64,000 bases of DNA from Gammaproteobacteria bacterium. Its GTDB lineage: Bacteria; Pseudomonadota; Gammaproteobacteria; Xanthomonadales; Wenzhouxiangellaceae. Where the stretch lies: the NCBI GenBank assembly GCA_018819105.1, contig JAHJQV010000065.1, forward strand, positions 85,768 to 149,767. Reading direction: 5' to 3'. The notes under the pieces were generated by a model. It did no database searches. It had not been told where the DNA came from and saw only the letters and a program-made list of their open reading frames with translations. Position numbers and translations under genes: made by a program. Positions 33,695 through 42,725 of the stretch are shown in pieces; the first letter of the stretch is position 1; each line of letters opens with the position of its first letter.

Positions 33695-34696
33695 TCAGCC
33701 GATGCCGCAGTTGTTCTTTTCCAGCACCCGCTCGGCCCGGTAACTGGAGCGCACCAGCGGGCCTGAGACCACTTCCAGAAAGCCCATCTGCAGACCGGCT
33801 TCGCGGAATGCCTGGAACTGCTCCGGCGTGACATAGCGCTGCACCGGCAGATGGTTGATGGTCGGGCGCAGATACTGGCCGAAGGTGACAATGTCGACAC
33901 CGATGGCGCGCAGATTCTGCATGCATTCGATCACTTCGGCATCGGTCTCACCCAGCCCCAGCATCAGACTGGTCTTGGTGAGCACCTCAGGTCGGTGCTG
34001 CTTGGCGTGCTGCAGCACCTGCAGGGTCTGGTCGTAACCGGCACGCGGATCGCGTACCGGATGGGTCAGCCTTCGTACGGTTTCGACATTCTGTGCAAAC
34101 ACTTCCAGCCCGGCGTCCACCACCGTTTCAATGCATTGCAGCCGGCCCTGGAAATCCGGTGTCAGCGCTTCCACTGCGGTATCCGCATTGACCTGTTTGA
34201 TCGCCCGCACACAGGCGGCATAGTGGCCGGCACCACCGTCGGGCAGATCGTCACGATCCACCGAGGTCAGCACGATGTAGCGCAGATCCATCAGCCGCAC
34301 TGATTCGGCGACGTTGGCCGGCTCGTCATGATCCAGCCAGCCACGCGGGTTGCCGGTGTCCACCGAGCAGAACCGGCAGGCGCGGGTGCACACATCGCCC
34401 ATCAGCATGATGGTGGCGGTACCGGCATTCCAGCACTCGCCGATGTTCGGACACTTGGACTCCTCACACACCGTAGCGAGCCGGTGCGTGCGCACGTTGG
34501 CCTTGACCGCTTCATACCTGCCGCCAGAAGGCAATCGCACACGCAGCCAGGACGGCTTGCGCCCGATCGGCTCGGGCTGATTGCCGGGACGCGAGCGCAT
34601 GCCGTCTCGGATGGCAGTGAAGCCCTGCGGCTTCTGTACCTTGTCACCACTTTTGACGGTGATGGGGATGCGTTGTGCGCTGATGGTTTCGCTCAT
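33695..34696 (-). CDS. lipA: Lipoyl synthase
   Basis: The 333-residue radical SAM enzyme inserts two sulfurs into octanoyl groups of lipoyl domains. The auxiliary cluster motif is [13 protein letters not shown] and the radical SAM motif is [10 protein letters not shown] (CxxxCxxC). The C-terminal [10 protein letters not shown] supplies the conserved serine. The first 40 residues are an unconserved extension, usual for the family. lipB is not adjacent. Confidence 0.97.
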   Translation of the reverse strand: MSETISAQRIPITVKSGDKVQKPQGFTAIRDGMRSRPGNQPEPIGRKPSWLRVRLPSGGRYEAVKANVRTHRLATVCEESKCPNIGECWNAGTATIMLMGDVCTRACRFCSVDTGNPRGWLDHDEPANVAESVRLMDLRYIVLTSVDRDDLPDGGAGHYAACVRAIKQVNADTAVEALTPDFQGRLQCIETVVDAGLEVFAQNVETVRRLTHPVRDPRAGYDQTLQVLQHAKQHRPEVLTKTSLMLGLGETDAEVIECMQNLRAIGVDIVTFGQYLRPTINHLPVQRYVTPEQFQAFREAGLQMGFLEVVSGPLVRSSYRAERVLEKNNCGIG

Positions 34697-34747
34697 GTGG
34701 GTGCTGGCCGTGGCTTAAGCATGACATTTTAATCGATGTTCAGTGCA

Positions 34748-36088
34748 TCAGCTGGGGTTGCTGTGGCGATTTGCAACGGCGACAGCCGGGTGCCCCACCA
34801 GCTGCTGCAGGCGCTGCTCGATGCGCGCCAGTTCGAGTCGGGCACAGGCACCGGGTGACACCCGTGCACGCACGCTGTCCTGCGCATCGCGCGCGGCCAG
34901 GCTTGGCAGTTCATCGGCCACCTGGCGATAGGCACTGCGGAAGCTCTGTCCGGCGGCGACCAGTTCGTTGGCGCGATCGGTGGCATGCATCGCCGGCGTG
35001 ATCAATGCGCGCATGCGCGCCGTGTCCCAGCGCAGTCCGCGCAGCAGATCAGGCAGCAGCTGCAGCGCCGGCAGCGCCTGGGCAAAGGCGCGCAGCACTG
35101 GCCCCTTGCTGTTTTGCAGATCGCGCTGATAGCCCGATGGCAGGCTCAGCAGGGCATCAATTTCCACCCGCGCGGCGGCCACTGTGGCGTGGCTGGCACG
35201 CAGCAGCTCAATGGTGTCGGGGTTGTGCTTGTTGGGCATGATCGACGAGCCGGTGCAGTACTCGGCCGGCAGCTCGGCCATGGCGAACTCCTGGGTCACA
35301 AACAGACTCAGATCCCAGCTCAGACGACGCAGATCGGCGCTGGCGGCATGCAGCGCGTCCAGCGCGCGCAGCTCGACCTTGCCGCGCGCGTTCTGAGCGT
35401 ACTGCGGATTCACCAGCAGGCGGGCAAAACCCAGCTCGTCCGCCACGCCGTCGCGATCCAGCGGCAGATTGACCCCAAAGCCCGACGCCGTGCCCAGCGG
35501 ACAGGCGTCCAGCCAGTCGTGCGTATGCAGCGCCAGCGCCACATTGTCGACATAGGCTTCGGCGTGTCCGGCCCACCACAGCCCCAGCGTTGATGGCATG
35601 GCCTGCTGCAGATGCGTGTGCCCTGGCATCACCACCTCGGCCTCGGCTTCGGCGCGCTGCAGACAGACCGTGGCGATGTCGGCATTGCACTGCGCCAGTT
35701 GCTGCAGCCGCTGCTTAAGATACAGGCGCATGGCCACGGCAATCTGGTCGTTGCGGCTGCGTCCGGCGTGCACTCTGGCACCCAGATCACCAAGCTGTTC
35801 GACCAGCCAGTGCTCAATCGCGGAATGGCCGTCCTCGAAGCGCTGATCAAGCACGAAATCGCCCGCCACCAGCGCGGCATCCAGCGCCTGCAGCGATGCC
35901 AGCAAACGCTCGGCGTCGGCCGCGGTGAGCAGTTCGATGCGCGCCAGCCCGCGCACATGCGCCATGCTCGCGCGGATGTCATGGTGGATCAGTTCGCGGT
36001 CCAGTTCGACGTCGGCGCCGGCGAGAAAACGCATCACCTGGTCATCGGTGGTCGTCTGTCCGGCTTTTTTCCAGATCGGTTCAGTCAT
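34748..36088 (-). CDS. argH: Argininosuccinate lyase
   Basis: The 446-residue protein starts at ATG 36088 (MTEPIWKKAG). The superfamily signature GSSIMPNKHNPDTIELLR and the HAGRSRNDQIAVAMRLY substrate motif are present. It splits argininosuccinate into arginine and fumarate, the last step. It ends the operon and its start overlaps the argC stop by 8 bp. The frame is open upstream to 36220, but that part lies inside argC. Confidence 0.96.
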   Translation of the reverse strand: MTEPIWKKAGQTTTDDQVMRFLAGADVELDRELIHHDIRASMAHVRGLARIELLTAADAERLLASLQALDAALVAGDFVLDQRFEDGHSAIEHWLVEQLGDLGARVHAGRSRNDQIAVAMRLYLKQRLQQLAQCNADIATVCLQRAEAEAEVVMPGHTHLQQAMPSTLGLWWAGHAEAYVDNVALALHTHDWLDACPLGTASGFGVNLPLDRDGVADELGFARLLVNPQYAQNARGKVELRALDALHAASADLRRLSWDLSLFVTQEFAMAELPAEYCTGSSIMPNKHNPDTIELLRASHATVAAARVEIDALLSLPSGYQRDLQNSKGPVLRAFAQALPALQLLPDLLRGLRWDTARMRALITPAMHATDRANELVAAGQSFRSAYRQVADELPSLAARDAQDSVRARVSPGACARLELARIEQRLQQLVGHPAVAVANRHSNPS

Positions 36089-37037
36089 GTCGAATTCCCG
36101 TGAGCTCATCCAGCCCCAGCGCCAGATTGATGTTCTGCAGTGCCTGGCTGGCCGCGCCCTTGAGCAGATTGTCCAGCACCACCACCAGCGCGCATCGGCG
36201 GCCATCACGCTGATCGACACTGAAGCCGCCGATCAGCGCGGCACAGGTTTCCCGCACCTGACTGACCTCCGGGATTTCCTGCTGCACCACAAGCAAAGCT
36301 TCATCGGCATAACAGGCCTGAAACTGTGCCCGCAGCGTGTCGGCATCGGTCGGCTCGCGCAGGGTGACGGCCAGCGTCATGCTGATGCCACGAAACCAAC
36401 TCGCCACATGCGGCATAAAGCGCACCGTCTGGCCGAGCCGGTGACTGACCTCCCGTTCATGCACATGCCCGCACAACGCATACGGCAGCAGATTGTCTGC
36501 AAGGCGCTGCGGATTGTTGCGCGGTGACGGTGTGCTGCCGGCACCACTGTAGCCGGACACTCCGAACGCCACCGGCGTGGCCGCGAGCTGTTGCTGCAAA
36601 GGCAGCACACCCAGCTGCATGGCGGTGGCATAACAGCCCGGATTGCTGATGCGGCGGGTGGCCGTCAGCGCCTTGCGCTGCCACTCGGTGAGGCCATAGG
36701 TCCAGTCGTCGGCAAAGCGGTAATCGGCACCCAGATCCAGAATCAGCGCCCCGGGATGGGCTGCGGCAATGGCCTGCACCCAGGGCTCGCTGTGACCATT
36801 TGGTACCGCCAGCACCCACACCTCGGCAGCCACTTCGGCAACCTGCTGCGGCTTGAGATCGACAAAACGCTGTCTGCCCTGCCAGTGCGGAATGACTTCT
36901 GCCAGGGCGCGACCGGCCTGACTGCCGGAGGAAGCCAGCACCATTTCAATGCCGTCATGACGCGTCAGCAACCGCAGCAGCTCCGCCCCGGTGTGGCCGC
37001 GCGCGCCAATCAGCGCCAGCGATACTCTCTGCTGCAT
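36081..37037 (-). CDS. argC: N-acetyl-gamma-glutamyl-phosphate reductase
   Basis: The 318-residue protein starts at ATG 37037. It has an N-terminal NADP-binding Rossmann motif (LALIGARGHTGAELLRLL), the catalytic cysteine in ISNPGCYATAMQLGVLPL, and a GYSGAGSTPS substrate loop. It reduces acetylglutamyl phosphate to the semialdehyde. It begins 1 bp after the argB stop. Earlier ATGs in the frame (to 37160) lie inside argB. Confidence 0.96.
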   Translation of the reverse strand: MQQRVSLALIGARGHTGAELLRLLTRHDGIEMVLASSGSQAGRALAEVIPHWQGRQRFVDLKPQQVAEVAAEVWVLAVPNGHSEPWVQAIAAAHPGALILDLGADYRFADDWTYGLTEWQRKALTATRRISNPGCYATAMQLGVLPLQQQLAATPVAFGVSGYSGAGSTPSPRNNPQRLADNLLPYALCGHVHEREVSHRLGQTVRFMPHVASWFRGISMTLAVTLREPTDADTLRAQFQACYADEALLVVQQEIPEVSQVRETCAALIGGFSVDQRDGRRCALVVVLDNLLKGAASQALQNINLALGLDELTGIRHD

Positions 37038-37038
37038 G

Positions 37039-38403
37039 TCAGGCCGGCTCCCCGATCCTGCCGCTGCTGACCTGTGCGCCTGCGGCCTGTTCCGGCAGCC
37101 AGCCGGAGTCACGCTGCAGGGCATCACGGGTGAGGGCATCGACCTGTGGAAAATCCGCACAGCCGTTCACAAACACCACCCACTCGCCCTGGCGGTGGCT
37201 GATGTCGGCGTGCTGAAAATACCAGTTGCTGATCGGATTGTTGACCCTGGAGCGCCAGTACAGTTGCGGGCAACGGCTGATCAAAGCCTGCCACAGTGAC
37301 GCCCCCAGACCCTCGCCGCGTGCCTCCGGGGTCACCGCCAGCTTGTCCAGGTAGGGCACGCCATCATGACCGCACAGCACCACGGCGGCAGCACGGTTGC
37401 TTTGTGCGATGAGCAGGCCATGCAGCCGGCGTCCCTGCAACCAGTCCGGCTGCAGCTGGCGCCCGAAACTGGCTTCGATCAGCTGTTCCAGTGCCGCGCG
37501 TCGCGGCTCGGGAATGTCTTCCAGCCAGTCGATCTGCTCACCCTTGCGCAGCAGGGTGCCGGCACCGCTGTGGGTAAACAGCTCCCGGGTCAGTTTCACC
37601 GCCGAGGTGATCGACACCGAAGCCGCCGGCGGCAGCGGCTCGAGCATGTCGCGGATCTGCTGCAGCTTCAGACGCATGCCGGAATGCACCCAGTCGCGCG
37701 CCAGCAGGTCATCGTAATCGCTGCTCAGGCTGATCGAGGAAATGATCCGGCCGCTGTCATCCAGCAGCCCGCCGGTGGGGGTGAGGAAGATGATCTTGTA
37801 TGGCTCGATCTTCCACACCAGCTCACGCGTGGCGATGTCGGCATTGATATTGAGCACCTGACCGGCGCGGGTTTCACCCAGACAGGCCACCACCGGCAGC
37901 ATGCCTGCCTCAACGGCGGTGCGGATCGGTGTCAAATCGATCTGTTTGACCTGACCGACCAGCCCGAGCCGGTCCCGATCTTCGAACTCGCATTCAAAAA
38001 TGCCGTGCAGCAGGCCGCGTGCGCGCACACCATGCTGCTCCAGCCGATCCACCAGCCGCGCGTTCTCGCGATAGATCACTGGCCGCGCCACGGCCATGAC
38101 ATCTTCGGTGGTGACGCGCAGGCCCTCATGTTTGACCGTGGCAATGCCGGCCTCCTCCAGCGCCTGGTCCAGTTGCTGTCCGGCCCCGTGCAGCACGATC
38201 GGATACAGCCCCAAACGATGCAGGAAACCCAGTGCGGCAGCCAGTTCATCCAGCTGCTCGGCAAGAATGCCGCCACCCACCTTGATCACGGCAAAGTGAC
38301 TCTCGTTGACCTGGGAAAACTGCTCCAGATACTGCCTGGCCTCACGCGAGGAACCAAGCTGACCAAGCAGTTCGACGACGATTGGACGAATGCTGTTGAT
38401 CAT
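37039..38403 (-). CDS. argB: Bifunctional N-acetylglutamate kinase/synthase (ArgB with C-terminal acetyltransferase domain)
   Basis: The 454-residue protein fuses two domains. An amino-acid kinase domain (about 1-290) carries VIKVGGGILAE, IVLHGAGQQLDQALE and NINADIATRELV. A C-terminal vertebrate-like GNAT/NAT domain (about 300-435) carries YLDKLAVTPEARGEGLGASLW and WRSRVNNPISNWYFQHA. This is the NAGS-K architecture of Xanthomonas and Xylella, performing the first two steps of arginine synthesis; it explains why no argA is needed. It overlaps argE by 4 bp. Confidence 0.95.
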   Translation of the reverse strand: MINSIRPIVVELLGQLGSSREARQYLEQFSQVNESHFAVIKVGGGILAEQLDELAAALGFLHRLGLYPIVLHGAGQQLDQALEEAGIATVKHEGLRVTTEDVMAVARPVIYRENARLVDRLEQHGVRARGLLHGIFECEFEDRDRLGLVGQVKQIDLTPIRTAVEAGMLPVVACLGETRAGQVLNINADIATRELVWKIEPYKIIFLTPTGGLLDDSGRIISSISLSSDYDDLLARDWVHSGMRLKLQQIRDMLEPLPPAASVSITSAVKLTRELFTHSGAGTLLRKGEQIDWLEDIPEPRRAALEQLIEASFGRQLQPDWLQGRRLHGLLIAQSNRAAAVVLCGHDGVPYLDKLAVTPEARGEGLGASLWQALISRCPQLYWRSRVNNPISNWYFQHADISHRQGEWVVFVNGCADFPQVDALTRDALQRDSGWLPEQAAGAQVSSGRIGEPA

Positions 38404-39500
38404 GCCTGCGTGCTCCCGGGCAGCGCCTGTGCCAGCACTGCCGCATACAGTTCAGCGGCGCGATCAAGCTGATCCAGCGCCACCCATTCATCAATGGTGT
38501 GGGCCTGGGCGATGTCGCCGGGGCCTAGCACCAGGGCCGGCATGCCGGCAGCCGAAAACAGCGAGGCTTCGGTCCAGAAATGCACCGGCGGCGACACCGG
38601 CAGACCACAGGCCTCGGCAAAAGCGCGGGCGGCGGCATCGGTCTGCCCGGCCGCCGGCAGTGGCGGGCCGGAAAAAGGCACCTGCCAGCTGGCATGGTCT
38701 GGTGCATCGGCCAGGGCCGTCAGAGTATCCAGCAACGCCTGGTTGTCGGCACCGGGTGGTAACCGTGCCGACCAGTGCAGGTCACATGCGGCGGCGATCA
38801 CATTGCTCTTCTTGCCGCCTTGCAGCCGACCCAAATTAAAGCAGGTGCGTCGTCCGGCATCGGCTTCGGCCTGACAATAATCCAGCGCCGCATGCGCCCA
38901 GCGCACGGCACGGTGGTTGGCGCTTTCGCTGAGCGCCTGCGGTTCCGACGAGTGTCCGGCAATGCCGCTGAAATGCCCCAGCACCGAGAGGTAACCGCGA
39001 TGACTGAACACCGCCTCGCAGCGGGTCGGTTCGCACACCACCACCTGGGCATAGCGACGCGCGCGGTCGGTCTGCAGAAAGCGCTCCACGCAACAGCCGT
39101 TGGAACCTTCCTCGTCGGTGGTGAACAGCAGCGCCAGTGGCAGCGTGGTGGTTTCTGCCAGCGCCAGCAGCACCGCCGCTGCCCCCTTGATGTCGCAGGC
39201 CCCGCGGCCATAGGCGCGCTCATCGCGCAGCGTCAGCTGCAAAGGCGGCAGTTGCCAGCCATCACCGCATGGCACCGTGTCCAGGTGGCAGTTGAACAGC
39301 ACCTCTGGTGCGCCGCGCACGGCCAGAAAGCTGACATGGCCGTTGCCATGATCGCTGATCTCGACGCGGCAATCAGGCTCCAGCACCGCGCGCAGATACT
39401 CGAACATCGGCGAGTCTGCGCTCAGATCACGCGGTGGATTCTGGCTGTCGAAGGCAAGGAGTTGTTGTAAATGATCAAGTGTTTGCTGTCTAATGTTCAT
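38400..39500 (-). CDS. argE: M20-family deacetylase ArgE; by context N-acetylcitrulline deacetylase
   Basis: The 366-residue metallopeptidase-fold enzyme starts at ATG 39500 (MNIRQQTLDHLQQLL). Metal-site motifs are FNCHLDTVPCGDGW, GACDIKGAAAVLLAL and the catalytic Glu-Glu in LFTTDEEGSNG. Next to an N-acetylornithine carbamoyltransferase the substrate should be N-acetylcitrulline rather than N-acetylornithine, as shown for Xanthomonas. Its ATG overlaps the argG stop (ATGA). Confidence 0.92.
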   Translation of the reverse strand: MNIRQQTLDHLQQLLAFDSQNPPRDLSADSPMFEYLRAVLEPDCRVEISDHGNGHVSFLAVRGAPEVLFNCHLDTVPCGDGWQLPPLQLTLRDERAYGRGACDIKGAAAVLLALAETTTLPLALLFTTDEEGSNGCCVERFLQTDRARRYAQVVVCEPTRCEAVFSHRGYLSVLGHFSGIAGHSSEPQALSESANHRAVRWAHAALDYCQAEADAGRRTCFNLGRLQGGKKSNVIAAACDLHWSARLPPGADNQALLDTLTALADAPDHASWQVPFSGPPLPAAGQTDAAARAFAEACGLPVSPPVHFWTEASLFSAAGMPALVLGPGDIAQAHTIDEWVALDQLDRAAELYAAVLAQALPGSTQA

Positions 39501-40696
39501 GAAGATTGTCGCCTGATTTTCGCTGCCAGGGTGGAGCTTTGACCAATCAGCTTGACGAAGCCCTCGGCCTGTTCCGGCGTCCACGATGCCGATTGTGCGT
39601 ACACCGATTCCGCGTCTCGCAGAATCCACGGCGAATCGATCGCCACCGCGTGGATGTCACCGCCGCTGCTGGCCAGCGTGACCGTGCCGCTGACAAAGCG
39701 ATTGCTGCTGTGCAGATAGGCATGCAGGTCTGCCATTTGCGGCTCGTAGAAAAATCCGTTGTAGACCAGTTCTGCCCAGCGTGCGGCGATGATGTGTCGA
39801 AACTGGTTCTGGAAGCGCGTGTTGACTGCCTCCTGCAGCGCCCGCTGCGCCACCAGCAGACCATCGATGCCCGGACATTCAAACACGATGCGGCCTTTCA
39901 GGCCAATGCTGACATCGCCGGTATAGACATGGCGACCGATGCCCCAGGCACCCAGTTCATGATTGAGCCGCGCCAGCAATTCAGGACCAGGCAATGCCTC
40001 GCCGTTCAGCGCTGTGGGCACACCACCGGCAAACTCCAGCGACCAGCTGGCCTCGCCTGCCGGCCAGTCCGCACGCGCTGCACACCAGACACGGGTGTCG
40101 TCCCGGGGTGCGGCAAACTCATCGATCTCGGCCCCGGACAGGGTCACGCCGAGCAGATTCTCGTTGATGGAGTAGCGGCTGGCGTTATCCGGCACCTCGA
40201 TGCCGGCCTGTTGCAGCCATTCCAGCTCGTGCTGGCGCACTTTGCTGGTCTGGCGCTGCAGGTCACGGATCGGGGCGTGGATCTGGTAATCGCCCAGACT
40301 GCGCACAGACTGGTCAAAGCGCAGCTGATCATTGCCCATGCCGGTGCAGCCGTGGGCAAAGTGTTTGCTGCCCAGTTGATCCACAAGTCGCAGACAGCTG
40401 GCAACAATCATGTAGCGATCCGAGCACAGCATCGGATACTGCTCCAGCATGCGCGCGCCTGACCACAGCAGTGGTATCACAAACTCGTCCCACAGCGCCT
40501 GGCCGGCCTGCAGCTCATGGTGCTGCTGTGCGCCCAGTTGCAGCGCTCGCGCGCGGATCCAATCCTTCTGTGCCGCCGAGACGCCGCCGGTATCGACAAA
40601 GGCGGTGTGCACGGCAAAACCCTGTTCGCGCAGCGCCAGCACGCAGTAGCTGGTATCAACGCCACCGGAAAAAGCCAGTACGATGGGCGTATTCAT
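39497..40696 (-). CDS. argG: Argininosuccinate synthase
   Basis: The 399-residue protein has the N-type ATP pyrophosphatase P-loop VLAFSGGVDTSYCVLAL at the N terminus, and AHGCTGMGNDQLRFDQ and INENLLGVTLSG in the substrate-binding region. It condenses citrulline with aspartate using ATP. It overlaps argF' by 4 bp, as part of one tightly coupled operon. Confidence 0.96.
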   Translation of the reverse strand: MNTPIVLAFSGGVDTSYCVLALREQGFAVHTAFVDTGGVSAAQKDWIRARALQLGAQQHHELQAGQALWDEFVIPLLWSGARMLEQYPMLCSDRYMIVASCLRLVDQLGSKHFAHGCTGMGNDQLRFDQSVRSLGDYQIHAPIRDLQRQTSKVRQHELEWLQQAGIEVPDNASRYSINENLLGVTLSGAEIDEFAAPRDDTRVWCAARADWPAGEASWSLEFAGGVPTALNGEALPGPELLARLNHELGAWGIGRHVYTGDVSIGLKGRIVFECPGIDGLLVAQRALQEAVNTRFQNQFRHIIAARWAELVYNGFFYEPQMADLHAYLHSSNRFVSGTVTLASSGGDIHAVAIDSPWILRDAESVYAQSASWTPEQAEGFVKLIGQSSTLAAKIRRQSS

Positions 40697-41760
40697 ACGC
40701 TTGGCTCCCGGTCACTGGTCGCCGCCCCGGATGCATTCATTTGCGCTGCTCCCGGCAGGGCATTGGCCGCGAGCAGTTGCAGCAGCATGGCCTTCTGCGT
40801 GTGCAGACGGTTTTCTGCCTCATCCAGTGCCACACAGTAGTCTGCATCCATGACCGCATCGGTGGCCTTGATGTTGCGGCGCAAAGGCAGACAGTGGCTG
40901 AAGCGGGCCTGGTGGGTCAGCGCCATTTTTTCCTCATCGACAATGAAATGCCGGTATGGCTCGCGCAGCGCCGCCTCCGCCTGAGACTGACCGTAGCAAC
41001 TCAGAGCGCCCCAGCTTTTTGCATACACCCAGTCAGCATCGCGGTAGGCCTCGTGAATGTCGGTGGTGACGCTGAGCGAACCGCCCGATGCGGCCGCCTG
41101 GCTGCTGGCGGTGTCCATATAATGCTCGTCCAGCAGATAGGCCTGTTCCGGTATCAGCAGGGTGATGTCCATGCCGAACTTGCTTGCCATGAGCAATGCG
41201 GAGTTGGCCACCGCAGTGTTCAGCCCGCGTGGATGCCAGGTCCAGGTGAGCACAAACTTGCGCTGATCCGGGACTCCCAGATGATCCTGAATGGTCCGCA
41301 TCATGGCCAGCTCCTGGCACGGATGCACAATGGTTTCCATGTTGATCACCGGTACCGAGGCGTGCGCCGCCAGGGCGCGGATGACCTTGTCCTGGCGGTC
41401 TTCCGACCAGTCCAGAAACTGCGGAAAGGCACGCAAGGCAATGGCATCGCAATAGCGCGACAGCACCCCGGCCACTTCGGCGATGTGCTCCTCGGCATCA
41501 CCATCCATGACCACGCCGGGTGCAAATTCGATACCCCATGCGCCTTTGCCCGGCTCCAACACCACCGCGTGCGCACCGAGCTGGAACGCACCGATCTCGA
41601 ACGATGCCCTGGTGCGCAGCGACGGGTTGAGAAACAGCAGGGCTATGCTGCGGCCAGCGAGGTCATTGCGCACCGGCGTCTGCCGCAATTGTGCCGCCAG
41701 ATCCAGCATTTGCTGCAACTGCTCGCGGCGATAATGTTCGGTGGTCAAAAAATGTTGCAT
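40693..41760 (-). CDS. argF': N-acetylornithine carbamoyltransferase (ArgF')
   Basis: The 355-residue protein starts at ATG 41760 (MQHFLTTEHYRREQLQ), preceded by GAAAGAG; an in-frame ATG at 41799 is less likely. The carbamoyl-phosphate motif is LNPSLRTRASFEIGAFQLG instead of the STRT of ornithine transcarbamoylases. The TWTWHPRGLNTAVANS loop and SHCLPLRRNIKATDAVMD segment are characteristic of the acetylornithine-specific enzyme of Xanthomonas. The pathway here thus keeps the acetyl group until citrulline. First gene of the operon, directly downstream of the attenuator. Confidence 0.93.
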   Translation of the reverse strand: MQHFLTTEHYRREQLQQMLDLAAQLRQTPVRNDLAGRSIALLFLNPSLRTRASFEIGAFQLGAHAVVLEPGKGAWGIEFAPGVVMDGDAEEHIAEVAGVLSRYCDAIALRAFPQFLDWSEDRQDKVIRALAAHASVPVINMETIVHPCQELAMMRTIQDHLGVPDQRKFVLTWTWHPRGLNTAVANSALLMASKFGMDITLLIPEQAYLLDEHYMDTASSQAAASGGSLSVTTDIHEAYRDADWVYAKSWGALSCYGQSQAEAALREPYRHFIVDEEKMALTHQARFSHCLPLRRNIKATDAVMDADYCVALDEAENRLHTQKAMLLQLLAANALPGAAQMNASGAATSDREPSV

Positions 41761-41810
41761 CGACTCTTTCTCTATGGCCTGCAGCGGTGCAGAAATCAAG
41801 GTGTAAAAAC

Positions 41811-41838
41811 AAAAAAAACCCAGCTTGCGGGCTGGGTT
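41811..41838 (-). terminator. Intrinsic terminator of the arg leader (attenuator stem 3:4)
   Basis: On the minus strand, AACCCAGC-CCGCAA-GCTGGGTT (41838-41817) is an 8-bp stem with a 6-nt loop. GCTGGG is directly followed by an eight-T tract (41818-41811). It lies 50 bp before the argF' start codon and 32 bp after the leader-peptide stop codon, so it must be bypassed for the operon to be expressed. Confidence 0.92.
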
Positions 41839-41899
41839 GGTTTAAGCGTTGAATATTTTGAATGCAGGCGCTAGTTAACCATCCAGCCAGTGGGCTGAA
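41819..41899 (-). promoter_or_regulatory. Arginine-responsive transcription attenuator (alternative hairpins)
   Basis: Four segments in minus-strand order. Segment 1 is TTCAGCC (41899-41893). Segment 2 is GGCTGGATGGTT (41888-41877). Segment 3 is AACCAACCCAGCC (41842-41830). Segment 4 is GCTGGG (41824-41819). Segments 1 and 2 form a 7-bp hairpin with a CACT loop, including one G-T pair. Segment 2 can instead pair with 3 (GGCTGG with CCAGCC, then TGGTT with AACCA), preventing the 3:4 terminator. A ribosome stalled at the Arg codons just upstream would cover segment 1 and favour 2:3 (read-through). One reaching the stop codon would cover segment 2 and favour termination. Confidence 0.8.
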
Positions 41900-41963
41900 G
41901 CGGTCGACGTCGCGGCATTGCCGGCGCAGCGTGCATTGACATGGTGTCAATAAGCTTGTTCAT
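41871..41963 (-). CDS. argL: Arginine leader peptide (30 residues, Arg-Arg-Arg)
   Basis: ATG 41963 to TAG 41871 encodes a 30-residue peptide starting MNKLIDTMSMHAAPAMP. The next three codons are CGA CGT CGA (41912-41904), giving three consecutive arginines, and the peptide ends PLQPTGWMVN. A modest ribosome site (GGCAGAG) precedes the ATG. In-frame ATGs at 41942 and 41936 would also include the Arg codons. The stop codon lies just after attenuator segment 2, as in classic amino-acid leader peptides. The gene symbol is my proposal by analogy with trpL and hisL. Confidence 0.78.
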   Translation of the reverse strand: MNKLIDTMSMHAAPAMPRRRPLQPTGWMVN

Positions 41964-42047
41964 GCAGCAACTCTGCCACATTATTGTCGCCTGCGCAAGC
42001 GCCGGGACAACGTGAACAGTATCGTGCTGGCGACCGCCGGGGTGGGC

Positions 42048-42725
42048 TCAGCCGTTGAGGGCAATCTGCTGACTGGCACTGAGTCTGGATTCGACTTCGG
42101 CAATCTTGTCGGCATCAGCAAACTGCAACTGACGCATCTGTTGCAGATAGTAGCTGGCACAGTTGTCTTTCGGTGCCGACAGGCGGTTTTCTGCCAGCGC
42201 CTGATCGAACTTCCGGCTGAGCTCGTTGAAGGCCTTGATGTCTGCGACCTGCTGCCGGTACAAGGCCACCTTTTCAGAATCCGGCGCGATGTCCTGCAGC
42301 ATGTCGATGTAGACGCCAGTGGCATACAGATAGCCGGCGTCAAGGTTGGCAAGAATGCGGTTTTCGACCCGATCCTTGATGATTTCCAGTCGGTTCAGGG
42401 CCAGTCTGTTGTTCGGGTTTTCCGCCAGATCACGCATCACCTCCAGCATGTCTTTCTGCAGCGCCGAGTAGCCGGCGGTCTGCAGACCGCTGCGGCTAAT
42501 ACTGGACTGCATGCCGGCCATGTTCATGTACCAGCCATCGGTGTTGATGGCGATATCCTGCAGGCGTTTGATGCGTTCGGATTGATCCAGGCGGGCGGCT
42601 TCGAGTTCGTCAGCGCTGGCCAGCGGGGCAGCGCAAAGGCAGATCAGTGCAGTCAGAAGACAGACTTGCGCGAGCCTGAGCAGATTGGCAAGGTTATGAG
42701 AATGTTGGCTGACGTGACTGGTCAT
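42048..42725 (-). CDS. Secreted protein of unknown function, paralogue A
   Basis: The 225-residue protein starts at ATG 42725 with AGAGGT 5-6 nt before it. A signal peptide (LLRLAQVCLLTALICLCAAP) is followed by a helical mature protein. It shares an ordered set of motifs with the gene at 49034-49687: RIKRLQDI, then GLQTAGYSALQKDMLEVM, then ILANLDAGYLYATGVYIDML. No known family is recognised; the all-helical periplasmic character suggests a binding or sensory role. Downstream lies the start of the arg leader region on the same strand. Confidence 0.75.
   Translation of the reverse strand: MTSHVSQHSHNLANLLRLAQVCLLTALICLCAAPLASADELEAARLDQSERIKRLQDIAINTDGWYMNMAGMQSSISRSGLQTAGYSALQKDMLEVMRDLAENPNNRLALNRLEIIKDRVENRILANLDAGYLYATGVYIDMLQDIAPDSEKVALYRQQVADIKAFNELSRKFDQALAENRLSAPKDNCASYYLQQMRQLQFADADKIAEVESRLSASQQIALNG

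Noticed and set aside
36089..36220. An N-terminal extension of ArgH
   Set aside because: The extra codons lie inside argC in another frame and lack similarity; ATG 36088 gives the normal ArgH N terminus.
41980..42010. Promoter for the arginine leader (TTGTCC and AATAAT)
   Set aside because: Spacing of 19 bp and a weak -35; it would also leave a very short 5' leader before the leader-peptide ATG. Not strong enough to annotate.
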